From Hydractinia symbiolongicarpus (taxonomy: Eukaryota > Cnidaria > Hydrozoa > Anthoathecata > Hydractiniidae): a stretch of 64,000 nucleotides of DNA. The stretch lies in NCBI RefSeq assembly GCF_029227915.1, contig NC_079884.1:31188001-31252000 (forward strand). The letters are read 5' to 3'. The translations under genes were made by a program, and so were the position numbers. Numbering within the stretch: position 1 is the first letter of the stretch; each line of letters starts with the position of its first letter. Positions 61,526-64,000 of this stretch are shown here, one piece after another. The notes under the pieces were generated by a model. It did no database searches and had not been told where the DNA came from. It saw nothing but the letters and a program-made list of their open reading frames with translations.

Positions 61526-64000
61526 CCCGTATAGTTGAATGTATACCAAGAAAGTACCCTGTGAGTAAACTCATTTCCAAAACGATTTTTTAAACTATCT
61601 TTTCACCACTAAAACATATGAGACTTGTAGTTTTCAAAAATGTTTTCATTTTTGATGAGACGCTGAATAAAAGAAGTTTAATCGCCGGCAAACGAAAACC
61701 CGCCATTTCCTGTAAACCCCGGACTCGGCCCGTATAGTCGAAAGCATACAAAGAAGGTACCCAGGGAGTAAACTCATTTCCCGAACGATTTTTTTAAATT
61801 ATTTTTTCACCACTAAAACGCATGAGACTTGTAGTTTTCAAAAATGTTTTCATTTTAGATGAGACGCTGAATAAAAGAAGTTTAATCGCTGGCAAACGAA
61901 AACGCTCGATTTCCCGTACATGCTGGACTCGGCCCGTATAGTCAAAAGTATACAAAGAAAGTACCCAGGGGGTAAACTCATTTCCCGAACGATTTTTTAA
62001 ATTATATTTTCACCACTAAAACGCATGAGACTTGTAGTTTTTAGAAATGTTTTCATTTTTGATGAGACGTTAGTGAAAGTGGTTTAACCGCTGGCAAGCG
62101 AAAACCCGCGATTTCCCGTAAATCCCTGGCTTGGCCCGTTTAGTCAAATGTATACAAAGAAAGTAACCTGTGAGTAAACTCATTTCCAAAACGATTTTTT
62201 AAATTATTATTTCACCACTAAAGCCCATGAGACTTGTAGTTTTCAGAAATGTTTTCATTTTTGATGAGACGCTTAGTGAATGTGGTTTAATAGCCGGCAA
62301 ACGAAAACCCGTGATTTCCTGGAAATCCCGGGCTTGGCCCGTATAATCGAATGTATACAAAGAAAGTACCCTGTGAGTAAACTCATTTCCAAAACGATTT
62401 TTTAAATTATCTTTTCACCACTAAAACGCATGAGACTTGTAGTTTTCAAAAATGTTTTCATTTTTGATGAGACGTTGAATAAAAGAAGTTTAATCGATGG
62501 CAAACGAAAACCCGCCATTTCCCGTAAACCCCCGACTCGGCCCGTATAGTCAAATGTATACGAAGAAAGTACCCAGGGAGTAAACTCATTTTCCGAACGA
62601 TTTTTTAAATTATTAATTCACCACTAAAGCCCATGAGACTTGTAGTTTTTAAAAATGCTTTCAATTTTGATGAGACGCTGAATAAAAGAAGTTTAATCGC
62701 CGGCAAACGAAAACCCGCGATTTCCCGTAAATCCCGGACTCGGCCCGTATAGTCAAAAGTATAAAAAGAAAGTACCCATGGAGTAAAATCATTTCCCGAA
62801 CGATTTTTTAAATTATTTTTTCACCACTAAAACGCATGAGACTTGTAGTTTTTAGAAATGTTTTCATTTTTGATGAGATGCTTAATGAAAGTGGTTTAAT
62901 CGCCGGCAAACGAAAACCCGCAATTTCCCGTAAATCCCGGCTTGGCCCGTATAGTCGAATGTATACAAAGAAAGTACCCTGTGAGTAAACTCATTTCCAA
63001 AACGATTTTTTAAATTATCTTTTCACCACTAAAACGCATGAGACTTGTAGTTTTAAAAAATGTTTTCATTTTTGATGAGACGCTGAATAAAAGAAGTTTA
63101 ATCGCCGGCAAACGAAAACCCGCCATTTTCCGTGAACCCCGGACTCGGCCCGTATAGTCGAAAGTATACAAAGAAGGTACCCAGGGAGTAAACTCATTTC
63201 CCGAACGATTTTTTAAATTATTTTTTCACCACTAAACCGCATGAGACTTGTAGTTTTCAAAAATGTTTTCATTTTTGATGGAACGCTGAATAAAAGAAGT
63301 TTAATCGCCGGCAAACGAAAACCTGCGATTTCCCGTAAACCCCGGACTCGGCCCGTATAGTCAAATGTATACAAAGAAAGTACCCAGGGAGTAAACTCAT
63401 TTCCCGAACGATTTTTTAAATTATTTTTTCACCACTAAAACGCATGAGACTTGTAGTTTTCAGAAATGTTTTCATTTTTGATGAAACCCTTAATGAAAGT
63501 GGTTTAATCGCCGGCAAACCAAAACCCGCGATTATCCGTAAATCCCGGGCTTAGCCCGTATAGTCGAATGAATACAAAGAAAGTACCCTGTGAGTAAACT
63601 CATTTCCAGAACGATTTTTTAAATTATCTTTTCACCACTAAAACGCATGAGACTTGTAGTTTTCAAAATTGTTTTCACTTTTGATGAGACGCTGAATGAA
63701 AGGAGTTTAATCGCCGGCAAACGAAAACGCTCGATTTCCCGTACATCCCGGACTCGGCCCGTATAGTCAAAAGTATACAAAGAAAGTACCCAGGGAGTAA
63801 ACTCATTTCCCGAACGATTTTTTAAATTATATTTTCACCACTAAAACGCATGAGACTTGTAGTTTTTAGAAATGTTTTCATTTTTGATGAGACGCTTAGT
63901 GAATGTGGTTTAATAGCCGGCAAACGAAAACCCGTGATTTCCCGTAAATCCCTGGCTTGGCCCGTTTACTCGAATGTATACAAAGAAAGTACCCTGTGAG

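Larger units (their letters stand above)
1..64000 (+). repeat. Tandem satellite DNA array, ~202-bp monomer, fills the entire window
   Basis: The landmark CCCGTATAGTC returns every 202-203 bases from position 7 to the end, always on the same strand, giving about 315-320 head-to-tail monomers. No non-satellite sequence of even 50 bases was found. Length variation comes mostly from one-base changes in T runs and a few defined deletions. Fixed orders of diverged variants recur, so this is a higher-order-repeat satellite, not a simple homogeneous array. Monomer size is near one nucleosome repeat, as in many centromeric satellites. Known biology of such arrays points to centromeric or pericentromeric heterochromatin of a eukaryote; I do not recognise the family or species, and the functional assignment is inference. 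Both array ends lie outside the window. Confidence 0.97.
53600..64000 (+). repeat. Block E': second E-type satellite region, continues past the window
   Basis: It has the same variant set as block E and no truncated 148-bp monomers. Matches include 54,922 to 17,900 (offset 37,022), 57,980-58,770 to 20,380-21,170 (offset 37,603) and 62,495-63,800 to 17,241-18,550 (offset 45,254). The segments at 54.7-55.5 and 62.95-63.75 kb share private changes CTAAACCGCATG and CGATTATCCG (offset 8,232), so they are closest relatives. Confidence 0.78.

Noticed and set aside
1-64000. CRISPR array
   Set aside because: Repeats are directly adjacent, about 202 bp long, with no unique spacers.
1-64000. rDNA intergenic-spacer subrepeats
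   Set aside because: Spacer subrepeats are interrupted by rRNA genes within some tens of kb; no rRNA sequence is seen in 64 kb, and the nested multi-kb order fits satellite DNA better.
1-64000. Assembly artefact creating the duplications
   Set aside because: Copies carry distinct private substitutions and single-monomer gains that fit a nested history. Local collapse or expansion cannot be excluded for the nearly identical 3,039-, 3,644- and 2,000-bp pairs without reads.

Overview
The whole window is one uninterrupted tandem satellite array. The basic unit is a monomer of about 202 bp, roughly 38% G+C by hand count on one copy, repeated head-to-tail on one strand about 315-320 times. There is no credible protein gene, rRNA, tRNA, CRISPR array or transposon. 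The array runs off both ends of the window. This is the architecture of nuclear heterochromatin in a eukaryote, most likely centromeric or pericentromeric, although I cannot name the species or prove centromere function. Short antisense reading frames of up to 109 codons recur throughout, but they are only the repeat translated again and again and were left out as genes.

Monomers are diverged variants arranged in fixed orders, so the array has nested higher-order repeats (HORs). I read five large blocks. Block A (about 1-14,110) is rich in 148-bp truncated monomers and has HORs of 1,968 and 1,970 bp. Block E (about 14,110-21,440) is built of a different set of variants with local periods of 1,013, 1,216 and 1,419 bp. 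Block F (about 21,440-37,480) contains very recent tandem duplications of 3,039 and 3,644 bp. Block A' (about 37,480-53,600) resembles A, with HORs of about 3,592, 2,265 and 552 bp. Block E' (about 53,600-64,000) resembles E and contains an exact-offset 2,000-bp duplication. The order A-E-F-A'-E' suggests a super-repeat of about 37-39.6 kb, later altered by local gains and losses of whole monomers.

Each monomer carries recognisable internal elements: a perfect 9-bp-arm stem-loop with a TTTT loop in most copies; a second 25-bp imperfect dyad built on CCCGCGATTT/AAATCCCGGG, which becomes a CCCGGG-to-CCCGGG palindrome in one variant; an AT-rich tract; and, on the minus strand of about half the monomers, a TTCG-N6-CGGG motif one base shorter in the spacer than the mammalian CENP-B box. 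The dyads and this motif are the most plausible functional candidates, but function is inference only.

Deleted and rearranged monomers (148, 137 and 175 bp, plus one with a 13-bp insertion) act as markers for tracing how the array grew. Duplication lengths are mostly near-multiples of the monomer, and shared private mutations date some duplications relative to others, which fits unequal crossing-over or break-induced replication with conversion. All period values come from reading matching landmarks by eye, so block edges are approximate to some tens of bases.
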